Positions 18,861 to 27,987 are shown, counted from the stretch's first letter. The stretch: 64,000 bases of DNA from Leptospira sp. WS58.C1 (GCF_040833995.1 NZ_CP162137.1:620001-684000); one strand, 5' to 3'. The notes: generated from the sequence alone by a model not told the origin. A program made the numbers and translations.

Positions 18861-20630
18861 TTAACCGCTAATTTTGAAAGATACCTTCTTTCCGACAAAG
18901 AAGAATAACGTGAATAATAAAATAGTATATAGATAAAATGGAAGATTTCCCCATTCCGAATAGAAGGTATTTCCACCTTCTTTCAATTTTGTTGCGGGAA
19001 GTAAAAAGGACCTTGTATCCTTTTCTCCGTATCTGGTCGGATGGTTTAAACTTCTGCCATACGGATCCACTGCGAATGAAATTCCTGTGACCGCTGGACG
19101 CACCAGAGTAAGTCCGAATTCTATCGCTCTAAATCGGACAGCTCCTCCATGTTGCCAAGCTTCTACCTCGGAAGAGAACCAGGAATCATTTGTCGGATTT
19201 ACAAAAAACGTAAATGTATCCTTGGATGCGAATTTTAGGGAGTCTCTGACAAGATAAGAAAACATCGCTTCGTAACAGATCAAAGGTAGGATCTGGTAGG
19301 AAACTTTCTCCACTTTGCCGGAGCCTGTTAAAATTGGACGGAAATGATCGGGATTTTGGATCAAAGGAGTTTCTTCTTCCGTTGGAAAGGAGGGAACTCT
19401 TTCTCTTTTTAAGGAGCGATTTCCGATCAATGGTCTAGGATCTCCTCCTGTGATATAAAAGGATGTTTCCTTAAACAGCTTTCTTAAAAATGGAAACGTC
19501 GATTCGAAAGGAATATATTCCCCGAAAGCGAGTAATCTTCGTTTGTCATAACGGATCACTTCTCCATTGGAAGACGAAAGAAGTGTAACCTGGTTTTTTA
19601 AACCTTCCGGGAATCGATTCAGCTCATTGTATAAAATATCGGCGCCGGTTTTGTACGTTAGATACATTAGGGCCCCGTGGAATGTGGACGAATATACTCC
19701 TTGTACCGAATTTTCGTTCGGTATGGTTCCATGAAACGGGACTGCGGACTCCGGCAAAAATAAAAGATCGGGAGGAGGAGAGGTTCCCAAAGAAGAGCGA
19801 AGGCCTAACTCTAGGCTAGTACTGATTGTCTGTCCTACGAATTCAGGATTTTCGGCCAGTTCCCTTTTGCCCGGCGATGTATTCGGTTGTATTAAGACTC
19901 CCGAAAGTTTTAGGACATCGTTCTCGATCGCAGGAGTGGAATTCGGAACACTATAATCCGGAGCGGAATAGAGTCGAAAACTTCCCAAGGTCCAAACAAT
20001 TCCAAAAATGAGAATGCCTACGATCCCGTACTGTTTTAAAGAATTGTTCCTAAACAATGTTAAGGAAGAACTTCCTAAGAGTAGAAAAAATCCCACTCCG
20101 AATATACCTGTCCAAGATGCGATTTGGGAAAAAGATAGATTCCCTTCCGCTAAATTTCCCCAGTACCAAGGAAACAGTTGAGGAATGGCTAGATCGGATA
20201 AAACTCCCCAAACAGGAAAAATCGCCCAGCCGAATAGTGTAGTCTTGTCCGGGGAGTTAATGTGTTTATTATATAAGAATAAACTAAAATTCCATCCCAA
20301 ATAAAAAACGATCAGTTTGCAATGGGAGAAGATCCCATACACTAAAAACAATGTCCAAGAAACTATAGCACCCGCTCCAGAAATTGCGGAAATAGAGGAT
20401 GGGATCCAATAAAATACGATCAAATTAATGATCTGGGAAAGACCCAAAAGCCAGAAGATCGCCGACTTAAGTTCCCATTTTCTTAATTCCAAAAATAGAA
20501 TATAGGTGCAGAACGCCGAGAGCCCTCCTGCGGGAAAAAACTCGAAGGGCTCCATTCCGAAAAGAATTCCGGACGCAATCCCGATCAGGCACAAAAAGGG
20601 GCGGATCGGATTTCTGGAAAACCGGATCAT
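18861..20630 (-). CDS. lnt: Apolipoprotein N-acyltransferase
   Basis: This membrane nitrilase-superfamily enzyme adds the third acyl chain to the N-terminal Cys of lipoproteins. Five to eight hydrophobic segments fill residues 10-215; the catalytic triad is Glu294 (FLPESAVPF), Lys363 (YDKRRLLAFGEY) and Cys452 (LPLICYEAMF). It is longer than E. coli Lnt (about 510) because of the region around 395-445. It overlaps the lipase-chaperone-like gene by 4 bases (ATGA), so the two are translationally coupled. Spirochaetes are rich in triacylated lipoproteins, and this window encodes several. Confidence 0.85.
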   Translation of the reverse strand: MIRFSRNPIRPFLCLIGIASGILFGMEPFEFFPAGGLSAFCTYILFLELRKWELKSAIFWLLGLSQIINLIVFYWIPSSISAISGAGAIVSWTLFLVYGIFSHCKLIVFYLGWNFSLFLYNKHINSPDKTTLFGWAIFPVWGVLSDLAIPQLFPWYWGNLAEGNLSFSQIASWTGIFGVGFFLLLGSSSLTLFRNNSLKQYGIVGILIFGIVWTLGSFRLYSAPDYSVPNSTPAIENDVLKLSGVLIQPNTSPGKRELAENPEFVGQTISTSLELGLRSSLGTSPPPDLLFLPESAVPFHGTIPNENSVQGVYSSTFHGALMYLTYKTGADILYNELNRFPEGLKNQVTLLSSSNGEVIRYDKRRLLAFGEYIPFESTFPFLRKLFKETSFYITGGDPRPLIGNRSLKRERVPSFPTEEETPLIQNPDHFRPILTGSGKVEKVSYQILPLICYEAMFSYLVRDSLKFASKDTFTFFVNPTNDSWFSSEVEAWQHGGAVRFRAIEFGLTLVRPAVTGISFAVDPYGRSLNHPTRYGEKDTRSFLLPATKLKEGGNTFYSEWGNLPFYLYTILLFTLFFFVGKKVSFKISG

Positions 20631-21688
20631 TTACCTTGCAATCGTCGTTGGTCTTCTTCCAAGGCTTTTCTTCTCGCGTAAGCCTCTGCTTCTTCTTGGC
20701 CTAGGATCTTAACTCTGATCTCGTTCAGGGCCTTTTCCTTCTCTTCCGGTCTCGCTGTTGGATGAGATTTTATCCAGGCTTGTTCTTCTTGAGCGGTTTG
20801 CTCTTCCTTCTTCTTTTCCGTTTCAATTTCTTTTAGGACTTTTTCAATCCGATCTGCTCCGTCCTTTCCGAAATATTTTTCCCGAATTGCACGCACTTGA
20901 GGATCTTTTTCCGCGGCGGATAATTTGTTGAGGTCAGCTTCTTTAAAATAAAGTTCGGTTTCGTATTTATTGAACTTAGGCTCTCTTTTGTTGATTGTAT
21001 TATAATAATTTCCGTAAACGCTCTTACGATATTCTTCGTATCTCGCAAGTTTTTTGTCTCCCGGAAGATTTTTGACCTCGTTTAAAAATTGGTCATATCC
21101 GAATTGGAAATCCTTTTCCGCTTCTTCCAATCCGAAGATCAATTTTGCATCCTGGTCGGAAAAGATCTCTCTTCTTTTTTTCTTTATGATTTCGTAAATT
21201 TCTTCCTGGCTTTTTCCCCGAGGCTGCTCGAACTCTCTTAAGACGATCTCATAGGAAAGATACTTTCTGAACAAACCGACGAGTCTTTCTCCATCCGCTC
21301 CCGGATATTGTTCCAAGATAAACGCTTTTACTATTTCATTACATTGTTCCGGAGTATAATCTGTAGGACATTTTCTTCTCAATTCCCAAAGAGAAGATAC
21401 CAGATCTAATTCTCCATTCGCGGCGTATTTTAAGATCTCATCATAACTTAACCATTCTCCGTCCTTATACAATTCGCGAGAGGTCGCCATGATCTCCGGA
21501 TTGATGATCCATTCTCCGTTCTCGTTTTGGGTCACAGTAAAACCTGGAGAATCGTCTCCGTCAAAGCCGAAGTCTCTACCCACTGAACCGGGTTCCCAGA
21601 GAAGGAATACGATCAATACGATAAGGAATAAAAAACCAGAGGCAAAAAGCCAGATTTTGGGGGGGATTTCTTTTAAACGTTCTAACAT
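20627..21688 (-). CDS. Lipase-chaperone (LifO/LimK)-like membrane protein
   Basis: The 353 residues resemble bacterial lipase-specific foldases: an N-terminal membrane anchor at about 13-31 (WLFASGFLFLIVLIVFLLW), then a helix-rich periplasmic part with KKRREIFSDQDAKLIFGLEE and AEKDF, matching the family form RxxLF-x-LFGLEEA, and a C-terminal ending (EKEKALNEIRVKILGQEEAE) like the family's R-x-x-x-F-x-x-x-E-A-x-R. Length and topology agree with LifO (about 340). It is a coiled, charged protein that would hold a secreted lipase during folding, but no lipase gene is adjacent. The assignment is by motif only. Confidence 0.5.
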   Translation of the reverse strand: MLERLKEIPPKIWLFASGFLFLIVLIVFLLWEPGSVGRDFGFDGDDSPGFTVTQNENGEWIINPEIMATSRELYKDGEWLSYDEILKYAANGELDLVSSLWELRRKCPTDYTPEQCNEIVKAFILEQYPGADGERLVGLFRKYLSYEIVLREFEQPRGKSQEEIYEIIKKKRREIFSDQDAKLIFGLEEAEKDFQFGYDQFLNEVKNLPGDKKLARYEEYRKSVYGNYYNTINKREPKFNKYETELYFKEADLNKLSAAEKDPQVRAIREKYFGKDGADRIEKVLKEIETEKKKEEQTAQEEQAWIKSHPTARPEEKEKALNEIRVKILGQEEAEAYARRKALEEDQRRLQGK

Positions 21689-21800
21689 TTGAAATATTTA
21701 CCGGTTGGAAAGCATTGAAGCTATTGATCGGGTGCGAGAAGGCAAGAGTTTTTACGGAAAATAAATTGGCGATTCAGGTCCTTTTTTAAATGATTCCTTC

Positions 21801-22826
21801 ATGTCTCTTCCTATTCTTTTTTATCCGGAAGGAACCGTTGGTGCTTCGGAAATTTTCTCCTATTTCCGGAACTTAGATATAAGATCGTATCCTGCCAAAT
21901 CTCCGGAAGAGATCGAAATATTTAAACCTACAATTTTGATCGCAAACACTAGGCTCAAGGTAAATCGAGAAACTTGCCTCAAGTTCCCTAGTGTCAAAAT
22001 TTTTGCGACAGTGAGTTCCGGAACGGACCATGTGAATTTTTCGGATCTGAAAAAAGAATCCCGTGTCTTCATCAATTCTCCGGGAAGTAACGCGGGTTCC
22101 GTTGCGGAATATTGTTGGGTCTCACTACTTCATTTTTTTTCGGAAGAAAAATTGAGAAAGAAAAATGTAGGTATCATCGGCTTCGGAAATACAGGGAAGA
22201 AGTTCGCAAAAATTTTAGAAGAAAAGAGAGTCCCCCATATCTATAACGATCCATTCATTAAGGATCGTTCCCAACCTATAGATGAGATATTAAAATGCCA
22301 AATAGTTAGTCTTCATGTTCCTCTTACTTTCGATGGTCCTTATCCAACTGTGAACTTGCTGGATAAAGATAAAGTTTCCAAATTGAAAGAAGGTACACTT
22401 CTTCTAAACACGAGTAGAGGAGAAGTCTTGTCCGAGAAAACCTTCCAAACTATTTTGGACAGAAAAGACCTATACAAAGTGATGGATGTGTTTTCTCCGG
22501 AGCCTCCTAAAGGAAAAATTGCGGAACAAATGGTGGATTTGGAAAATTCGATCTTTACTCCTCATATCGCAGGGTACAGCCAATTGGGAAGATTACTCGG
22601 GACATATAGGCTTGCGGAGAAATTATGTATTTTATATAAAGAGAATCCTCTTCCCCCACTTTCCGAATTTTTACAACCGAATCAACCGATCTCTACGGAA
22701 ACTTTTTTAAAAGAAGAGGACCGGAATTTGCGAGAATCCTGGAAAAATCAGGACTGGGAGTATTTTGAAAGAAGAAGAAATTCTTACCCGGCTAGAAAAG
22801 ATTTGGGACTTGCGGATCTATATTAG
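21801..22826 (+). CDS. Erythronate-4-phosphate dehydrogenase-like 2-hydroxyacid dehydrogenase
   Basis: The D-isomer 2-hydroxyacid dehydrogenase fold is clear: NAGSVAEYCWVSLLHFF, the NAD site NVGIIGFGNTGKKFAKIL (about residues 113-130), NTSRGEVLSE and the catalytic His in FTPHIAGYS. The AxSVAEY form, the substrate loop LTFDGPYPTVNLLD and TPHIAGYSQLGRLLGTYR match PdxB, which makes the serine-like precursor of pyridoxal phosphate. The protein is 341 residues, close to PdxB (about 380) with a shorter C-terminus. Adjacent genes do not help. Confidence 0.7.
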   Translation: MSLPILFYPEGTVGASEIFSYFRNLDIRSYPAKSPEEIEIFKPTILIANTRLKVNRETCLKFPSVKIFATVSSGTDHVNFSDLKKESRVFINSPGSNAGSVAEYCWVSLLHFFSEEKLRKKNVGIIGFGNTGKKFAKILEEKRVPHIYNDPFIKDRSQPIDEILKCQIVSLHVPLTFDGPYPTVNLLDKDKVSKLKEGTLLLNTSRGEVLSEKTFQTILDRKDLYKVMDVFSPEPPKGKIAEQMVDLENSIFTPHIAGYSQLGRLLGTYRLAEKLCILYKENPLPPLSEFLQPNQPISTETFLKEEDRNLRESWKNQDWEYFERRRNSYPARKDLGLADLY

Positions 22827-22868
22827 ATAATTCTAAAATTTAACCCGCGGGCTTCGGAGGGGGATCTA

Positions 22869-23531
22869 TTATTTTACCAAAGCTTTTTCGCCGGGGAACA
22901 AAAGGTATTTAGGTCTTGTCTTAGCTAAAATATCATCTATCACGAAAACTTCTCGTGTTCCTCTTTTTCTTTCAAAGGGAGCCTCGTATAAAAATCCTAA
23001 AAATACAAGCTCCGAATTTTTATGAGTAACAAGATCATCTTGCCTTACTTTACGTGTGATGTCCAAAGTAAGGACCTTCCAACCTGAAAAATTAAAGTGT
23101 GTAAGCAGGATCTTTTTCTGATCCAAACTGGAATCCCTGACTAAAATAAAAAGAGAACCTCCGCCGTCGTTTGCATACACATGGAACTTGAACTCTTTTA
23201 CGAATTCTTGAGAGGACCATGCCTTCTTGAATAAGATCTGGAAAGATTGGTTTTTTTCCGCGCTGAGTTCCACATACAAAGATTTTTCGGATTCCCTTTC
23301 GGGAGTCCTAAACACGGTTGAGATCCTTACTTCAGGACTAAAATCAGGACCTAGTTTTGCTTTTACGTTATCTTCTCCGAAGATCTCTGTTTCGAAATCT
23401 TGGACCACGGATTCTTTATAAATTCCGGAAAGATCCTTGGATAAGATCGAGCCGGATAAGATAAAAATTCCGGTCCATATAAACAGGGAAAAAAATCGCA
23501 AAAAATGAGTTTGGATCTTTTTCCGGCTCAT
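22869..23531 (-). CDS. FlaA-like flagellar filament outer-layer protein
   Basis: After a signal peptide (FFSLFIWTGIFILSGSILS) the sequence has FKFHVYANDGGGSLFILVRDS, then KILLTHFNFSGWKVLTLDITRK, near the usual spirochaete FlaA segment that ends in a phenylalanine-Gly-Trp-Lys motif. The C-terminal VFVIDDILAK resembles the terminal strand. FlaA proteins coat the periplasmic flagellar filament. It is shorter than canonical FlaA (about 220 versus 300 or more) and no flaA partner is next to it, so this could be a divergent paralogue with another role. Confidence 0.5.
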   Translation of the reverse strand: MSRKKIQTHFLRFFSLFIWTGIFILSGSILSKDLSGIYKESVVQDFETEIFGEDNVKAKLGPDFSPEVRISTVFRTPERESEKSLYVELSAEKNQSFQILFKKAWSSQEFVKEFKFHVYANDGGGSLFILVRDSSLDQKKILLTHFNFSGWKVLTLDITRKVRQDDLVTHKNSELVFLGFLYEAPFERKRGTREVFVIDDILAKTRPKYLLFPGEKALVK

Positions 23532-23641
23532 GTTTTTTATTTCGGTCAGATCTTCAAAAATAACTACTATCTCCTTTTTTTTCCAGGGATCTATTTCTCT
23601 AAAAACTTGATGGTGTTTCCGTCTTTCTAAGAATCAGTTCT

Positions 23642-24082
23642 ATGGATCCTTCGGAAGATTCTTATTTCCCGACCCAATTAGAATTCGGAGAGGCATTCCG
23701 TTCCGCTTTTCATGAATTTTTCGGAGATGAGAAAGATTTACAGTACGAATTATACGATTTAAAGTCGGTAGGATCCGGGCCCAAGGCAAATTGGGCGACC
23801 TTTTCCATTCGAAATCCGTTGGGTGGTAGATCTCTAGTATTTAGATTCGATCCTGATTCAGGTTCCTTCTATGCTATGTTAAAAGTGCAGGTCATTCCTG
23901 GGGAAGAAGATTGGAGCCTCGATTCTCTTTTTCAGAAAAAAGGTTTTTCAGAGGTGGGCTCAGCAGAGGTACAAAATACAGCGGGAGAATGGCTATTTCA
24001 TTCCTTAGCAAGGCATTATTTAGGGACAATATTCAGCCATTGTCCTCGCATTCTCGAGCCTGATTATAAGTTGGAACCCTAA
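23642..24082 (+). CDS. Hypothetical protein, 146 residues
   Basis: No family is recognised. The small soluble protein has no signal peptide, and is acidic at the N-terminus (MDPSEDSYFPTQLEFGEAF). A central strand-rich stretch (ATFSIRNPLGGRSLVFRFDP) and a C-terminal helix (GEWLFHSLARHYLG) can be seen. It lies divergent from the FlaA-like gene with 110 bases between, and ends 109 bases before the next lipoprotein gene. Confidence 0.6.
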   Translation: MDPSEDSYFPTQLEFGEAFRSAFHEFFGDEKDLQYELYDLKSVGSGPKANWATFSIRNPLGGRSLVFRFDPDSGSFYAMLKVQVIPGEEDWSLDSLFQKKGFSEVGSAEVQNTAGEWLFHSLARHYLGTIFSHCPRILEPDYKLEP

Positions 24083-24191
24083 ACTATCTGACACAAAGCC
24101 TAAAAAATTCGACATAATCGAACGATCCATATCCCAAAAAAAGAAGGGAAAGATCTCTAGGCAATTTGTTATTAAGTAAAAGGCCCAAGAC

Positions 24192-25436
24192 ATGAAAAGG
24201 TTCGTTCTCTTACTCAGTATCTTACAGATCTTATATTGCAACCAAGCAAAGGAAGTGAATATAGACGCTTCTCAGTCCTTAGTGGGCCTTTCCTTGGACC
24301 TGACATTATCCGAGCAGCTTTCACCTACATCCGATATCGGTCCTGAGTTTTTAGCAGTAGGACTTTTTTGTTCCTTATGGGCAAGTGAAGATGGAGTCCA
24401 ATGGACTGCAAGCGCTTCCGTTTTTCCGGATTGTTCCGGGGGAAATTTATACTCGGTAACGTACGGCAATGGATTGTTTGTGGCAGTAGGAACACTTTCC
24501 GGAAAGTTCGACTCTCGGACTAATAATTGCGGGCTTTGGACCAGTCCTGACGGTGCTACTTGGACGAGGATCCCCTGCCCGAATAATAGTGGCTATCCAT
24601 CTCAAGGAAACTTACCTCTACGATCTATTTCTTACGGTAAGGTAGGTGGAGTAAAAAAATTTATAGCGGCAGGTCCTAAGTTCGGTTCCGATAGTAGTGC
24701 GGACCAATTGTATATGATCCAAAGTACGAATGGAAAAACTTGGACTGCAATGGAAGACATCCCCGAAACGGAACATGGAACAGCGAATGGATCATGTTTA
24801 GTGATGTTTCATAATAATACATTGTACTGCCCGCAAGAAGGTGGGTCTTATTCAGCAATCTTAGAATATAATCCGAGTACTTCTACTTCCGATATGCCTG
24901 GTTTCCCTCCATTCGGAGGTGGTAATGCTTTGGAATCTTTGACATATGCTCCGCCTAATACTTTAGTATATGATCAATATTCATTCCAGTTCTTTGTATC
25001 TAGAGCAAATTCACTTTTGGTTTTTGGAATGAGAGAGTCCGATTCCATTGCAGTAAGTTCTAGAATGAGCGTGAGTGGGGTATGGCCTGCATCAGTTGCC
25101 ATTGGCTTTGGAGCAAATAATCGACCTAATGGATTTGCAAGTGACGAGACCGGAAACATATATAGTTTCGGAAATTCTTGTAAATGGGCATACTCTTCCA
25201 ATCAAGGAACTTCTTGGACAACAGTAAATACATTGGATGCCTGTGGGACCACAAGTCCTTATCAAGACTGGATGTCTGCAACTTACAGCACTAAATTGAA
25301 TAGAATGGTAGTTGTTGGAGATGGAGGTTCCATCGGGACTACAAATATTTCCCCTACTTTAGCAACTGATTGGACTTACTTAAAAGTTGCAGGAGTTTCC
25401 CTGCAAATCACTTCCATCACAAGCAAATCCAAGTAA
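24192..25436 (+). CDS. Lipoprotein with Asp-box-like beta-propeller repeats
   Basis: The N-terminus (MKRFVLLLSILQILYC) is a lipoprotein signal peptide, Cys16. Repeats of the pattern S-x-D-G-x-x-W-T occur four times: ASEDGVQWT, SPDGATWT, STNGKTWT and SSNQGTSWT, each beside a YGNGLFVAVG-like strand. This is the Asp-box form of the sialidase/PSII-stability beta-propeller fold, so it is a surface or periplasmic six- or seven-blade propeller with probable binding rather than enzymatic role. No sialidase Arg triad is visible. Confidence 0.65.
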   Translation: MKRFVLLLSILQILYCNQAKEVNIDASQSLVGLSLDLTLSEQLSPTSDIGPEFLAVGLFCSLWASEDGVQWTASASVFPDCSGGNLYSVTYGNGLFVAVGTLSGKFDSRTNNCGLWTSPDGATWTRIPCPNNSGYPSQGNLPLRSISYGKVGGVKKFIAAGPKFGSDSSADQLYMIQSTNGKTWTAMEDIPETEHGTANGSCLVMFHNNTLYCPQEGGSYSAILEYNPSTSTSDMPGFPPFGGGNALESLTYAPPNTLVYDQYSFQFFVSRANSLLVFGMRESDSIAVSSRMSVSGVWPASVAIGFGANNRPNGFASDETGNIYSFGNSCKWAYSSNQGTSWTTVNTLDACGTTSPYQDWMSATYSTKLNRMVVVGDGGSIGTTNISPTLATDWTYLKVAGVSLQITSITSKSK

Positions 25437-25477
25437 GCTCTTGCAAAACCTAGATCCAAAATAAATCTGGGAAGTGT

Positions 25478-25573
25478 ATGGACCCAATTCTAATCATAGT
25501 GATCGTATCCGGATTTATCGTCGGGATCATCTACGGACTCTGGATCAAAAAAAGACATAAAGAATTAAAATAA
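25478..25573 (+). CDS. 31-residue single-pass membrane peptide
   Basis: ATG at 25478 follows GGGAAG at a good spacing. The peptide begins MDPILIIVIVSGFIVGIIYG and ends in a basic tail (WIKKRHKELK), the outline of a small inner-membrane protein with a cytoplasmic basic tail. It is too short to be scored by homology; only the codon context and shape support it. Confidence 0.5.
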   Translation: MDPILIIVIVSGFIVGIIYGLWIKKRHKELK

Positions 25574-25670
25574 TCTAATCCTTGAGTATAGATCCCTTAC
25601 TTGAGGGACTCTAAAAAAAATCCGAAAATTGACCGTCCTGCATTCTTCATTTGTTATCTAATAAATAGAG

Positions 25671-25793
25671 ATGAAGAATCAAAAATTCAGATTAAGACTT
25701 TGGAAATTCTATCGGATCATCAGACCGCTGATGGCTATCTTGATCTCTTTAGCATTCTTACTTGTCAGCATTTATCTTCCGATCAAGGTTTGA
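25671..25793 (+). CDS. 40-residue basic membrane peptide
   Basis: ATG at 25671 opens a 40-residue ORF with a basic first half (MKNQKFRLRLWKFYRIIRPL) and a hydrophobic segment (MAILISLAFLLVSIYLP). The shape is that of a small membrane protein. The ribosome site is weak (AGAG directly before the ATG), so support is moderate. It lies 97 bases after the previous small ORF. Confidence 0.45.
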   Translation: MKNQKFRLRLWKFYRIIRPLMAILISLAFLLVSIYLPIKV

Positions 25794-25825
25794 ACCTTTC
25801 GAAAGACCTCGATTCAAAACGAACC

Positions 25826-26458
25826 TTAAATTTCGCAGTTTTCCTGAGGAAGAAATAACATAGATTTAAAGAATACTTTCAGGATTTCTCTACCTACGGT
25901 TTGCAGAGCCCTCTTATTGGAAATATCGGATTGGATCTGTAGTCCGTCAAAAAGAGCAAGTAATGTCCTGGCAGAAAGTTCGGGAGAAAGATCGACTCGG
26001 ATCTTGCCGATTTCCTGTGATTCCCTAATTGTCTTAGCGAAAAGTTTTTCCAAAGAATCATAAAAACTTAATATTTCTTTTTCCATCGCTCCGCAAGCGG
26101 TGGCTTCCGCAAATAAACGTGGACTACAATTCCCTTCTACCGCCAAACGATTCGCGAGTCTTTCTAAGTATTCCACCAGCCTGAGGTGGGGAGGGAGGGC
26201 CATTACTTCCGGATCTTCGAACCCGAATCTTTCCCAAGATAGAAAATTTTGGATCAGAGTGTCTCTGATCTCCTCTTTGCTCTCGAAATGGAAATAGATC
26301 CCACCTTTGGTCAATCCTGCCGCATCCGCAATATCCTGAACGGAGGTCCTTTCGAAACCCTTACTAAAGAAACAGTGCATAGCCGCCTGAAGGATGGATT
26401 CCTTTCGGACTTCCTCCGGCATTTTTTTCCAGCCAGGTTTTGCTTTGCTCAGTTTCAT
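25826..26458 (-). CDS. TetR/AcrR-family transcriptional regulator
   Basis: The HTH is visible at about residues 15-60: ILQAAMHCFFSKGFERTSVQ, then DIADAAGLTKGGIYFHFESK. The rest is the TetR C-terminal ligand-binding helical domain. It lies divergent from an old-yellow-enzyme gene, with twin TACC-N4-GGTA operators in the space between, so it probably represses that gene and itself. The TTG at 26497 is weaker than ATG at 26458, which has GAGGG before it. Confidence 0.85.
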   Translation of the reverse strand: MKLSKAKPGWKKMPEEVRKESILQAAMHCFFSKGFERTSVQDIADAAGLTKGGIYFHFESKEEIRDTLIQNFLSWERFGFEDPEVMALPPHLRLVEYLERLANRLAVEGNCSPRLFAEATACGAMEKEILSFYDSLEKLFAKTIRESQEIGKIRVDLSPELSARTLLALFDGLQIQSDISNKRALQTVGREILKVFFKSMLFLPQENCEI

Positions 26459-26523
26459 TCCTGCCCTCTGTTTCCGTATTTTTCCTTCGCTCGTCAAACG
26501 AATTCTCCAAATTTCCTAAAAAT

Positions 26524-26542
26524 AAATACCAACCGGTAGGAA
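26524..26542. promoter_or_regulatory. Candidate TetR operator 1
   Basis: AAATACCAACCGGTAGGAA contains the inverted repeat TACC-N4-GGTA (26527-26538). A second copy is 44 bases downstream. Both are between the divergent tetR and OYE genes. Confidence 0.6.
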
Positions 26543-26567
26543 TTTTAATTGACCGGGTCCGTCCAAT

Positions 26568-26586
26568 AAATACCGAATGGTAGGAA
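26568..26586. promoter_or_regulatory. Candidate TetR operator 2
   Basis: AAATACCGAATGGTAGGAA repeats the first operator with the same TACC-N4-GGTA core and the same flanks. It lies 20 bases before the Met chosen for the OYE gene. Confidence 0.6.
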
Positions 26587-26606
26587 ATAACTTGAGTGAG
26601 AATTTT

Positions 26607-27863
26607 ATGATCCAGGCATTATCTAAGGAAGGAATATCCTCCGAACTGAAACTTCCCAATGGCCAAATACTCAAAAACAGAATTGTAAAGGCTTCTATGG
26701 AAGAAGGTCTTTCGGATAAGGAATTTCTACCTAGCCCAAAATTATTCAAACTTTATGAAAGATGGTCCCAATCAGGTGCGGGACTTCTTCTTACCGGAAA
26801 CGTAATGGTGGACGTGAATGGACTTACCGGTCCAGGCAACGTGATCTTAAGAAAAGATATGGATCTTTCTGCTATCAAACGATGGGCGGAGATCGGACAA
26901 TCCGGCGGTTCCAAAATTTGGATGCAGATCAATCATCCCGGCAGACAAACATTCGGTTTTATTACGGAAACACCCGTCGCTCCTTCTCCCGTAAAAGTAC
27001 ATATACCGGGAAGAATGTTCTCTAAAGTTTTCGGTGTACCCAGAGCCTTAAGAGGAGAAGAGATCGAAATCCTCATCCAAAAGTTCGTAGATGCCGCTGT
27101 CCTAGCCGAAAAAGCGGGATTTAACGGAGTAGAAGTCCATTCGGCTCACGGATATTTATTGAATCAGTTCCTTTCTCCTATCAGTAATATTAGAAAAGAT
27201 GAATGGGGCGGCTCTTTGGAGAATCGGGCCAGATTCCTTTTGGAAGTATTAAAAGGTATCAAATCTTCGGTTCGATCCGATTTCGGAATCGGAGTTAAAC
27301 TGAATTCCGCAGACTTCCAAGGAGGGGGTTTTCAGGAAGAAGACTCCATCCAAGTTATCAGAATGCTGGAGCCGATCGGTTTGGATCTTCTGGAAATTTC
27401 CGGAGGGAATTATGAGTCGCCTGCAATGCAAGGAACTGGCACAAACAAAAGAGAAGCGTACTTCTTGGAATTTGCCAAAAAAGCGAAAGAGATCACTAAG
27501 ACCCCGCTATTAGTTACAGGTGGTTTCAGAAGCAGATCGATAATGGAAGAAGCTGTGCTTTCAAAAGAAGCGGACCTAGTAGGGATCGCAGCACCTTTTG
27601 CATTCCATCCTACGTTCGTAAAAGGATTACTTTCCGGGAAAATAGAAAATGTTTCCGTTGAAATACCGAAACTTTCCAATCCTGCATTAAATTCACTTTC
27701 TAAGATGTCCGCGATCCGTCTTCAGTTCAGAAGGATGGGAGAAGGAAAAGAACCTAGGCTTCCTGGTTCTTTGATTTGGAATATGATCGCCGATCAGATT
27801 AGAGGAAGACGTAACGCTAAAAATTATAAAAGACTGCTTCGTAGACTCTTGAAGCCTGCGTAG
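26607..27863 (+). CDS. NADH:flavin oxidoreductase, old yellow enzyme family
   Basis: This FMN-binding TIM-barrel enzyme shows QINHPGRQT (catalytic-site His region), GVEVHSAHGYLLNQFLSP and DEWGGSLENRARF, then VTGGFRS near the phosphate site. It reduces activated C=C bonds, often of electrophilic toxins. It lacks the C-terminal FAD/Fe-S part of the longer enoate reductases (418 residues). It is divergent from the TetR gene and carries twin operators upstream; induction by an electrophile or a lipid-derived compound is a reasonable guess. Start at 26607 has GAGTGAG 7 bases before it; the ORF is open to 26577, inside operator 2. Confidence 0.85.
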   Translation: MIQALSKEGISSELKLPNGQILKNRIVKASMEEGLSDKEFLPSPKLFKLYERWSQSGAGLLLTGNVMVDVNGLTGPGNVILRKDMDLSAIKRWAEIGQSGGSKIWMQINHPGRQTFGFITETPVAPSPVKVHIPGRMFSKVFGVPRALRGEEIEILIQKFVDAAVLAEKAGFNGVEVHSAHGYLLNQFLSPISNIRKDEWGGSLENRARFLLEVLKGIKSSVRSDFGIGVKLNSADFQGGGFQEEDSIQVIRMLEPIGLDLLEISGGNYESPAMQGTGTNKREAYFLEFAKKAKEITKTPLLVTGGFRSRSIMEEAVLSKEADLVGIAAPFAFHPTFVKGLLSGKIENVSVEIPKLSNPALNSLSKMSAIRLQFRRMGEGKEPRLPGSLIWNMIADQIRGRRNAKNYKRLLRRLLKPA

Positions 27864-27952
27864 CAGACTATCGAAAATTTTTGGAACGAAATTCTTTAAA
27901 GCGGATCGTATCTAAATGACGACTTGATCCATTGAATAGCAAACCTTAAACT

Positions 27953-27985
27953 GTCCGTCGGAGAAATTCCGACGGACCTTTTTTT
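27953..27985 (+). terminator. Intrinsic terminator after the OYE gene
   Basis: GTCCGTCGGA (27953-27962) pairs perfectly with TCCGACGGAC (27968-27977), followed by a run of seven T. It stops the plus-strand transcript three bases before the convergent MFS gene. Confidence 0.85.
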
Positions 27986-27987
27986 GT

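Noticed and set aside
25601..25858. 85-residue ORF between the small peptides and tetR
   Set aside because: TTG start with no ribosome site, no protein-like pattern, and it overlaps both a better small ORF and the end of tetR.
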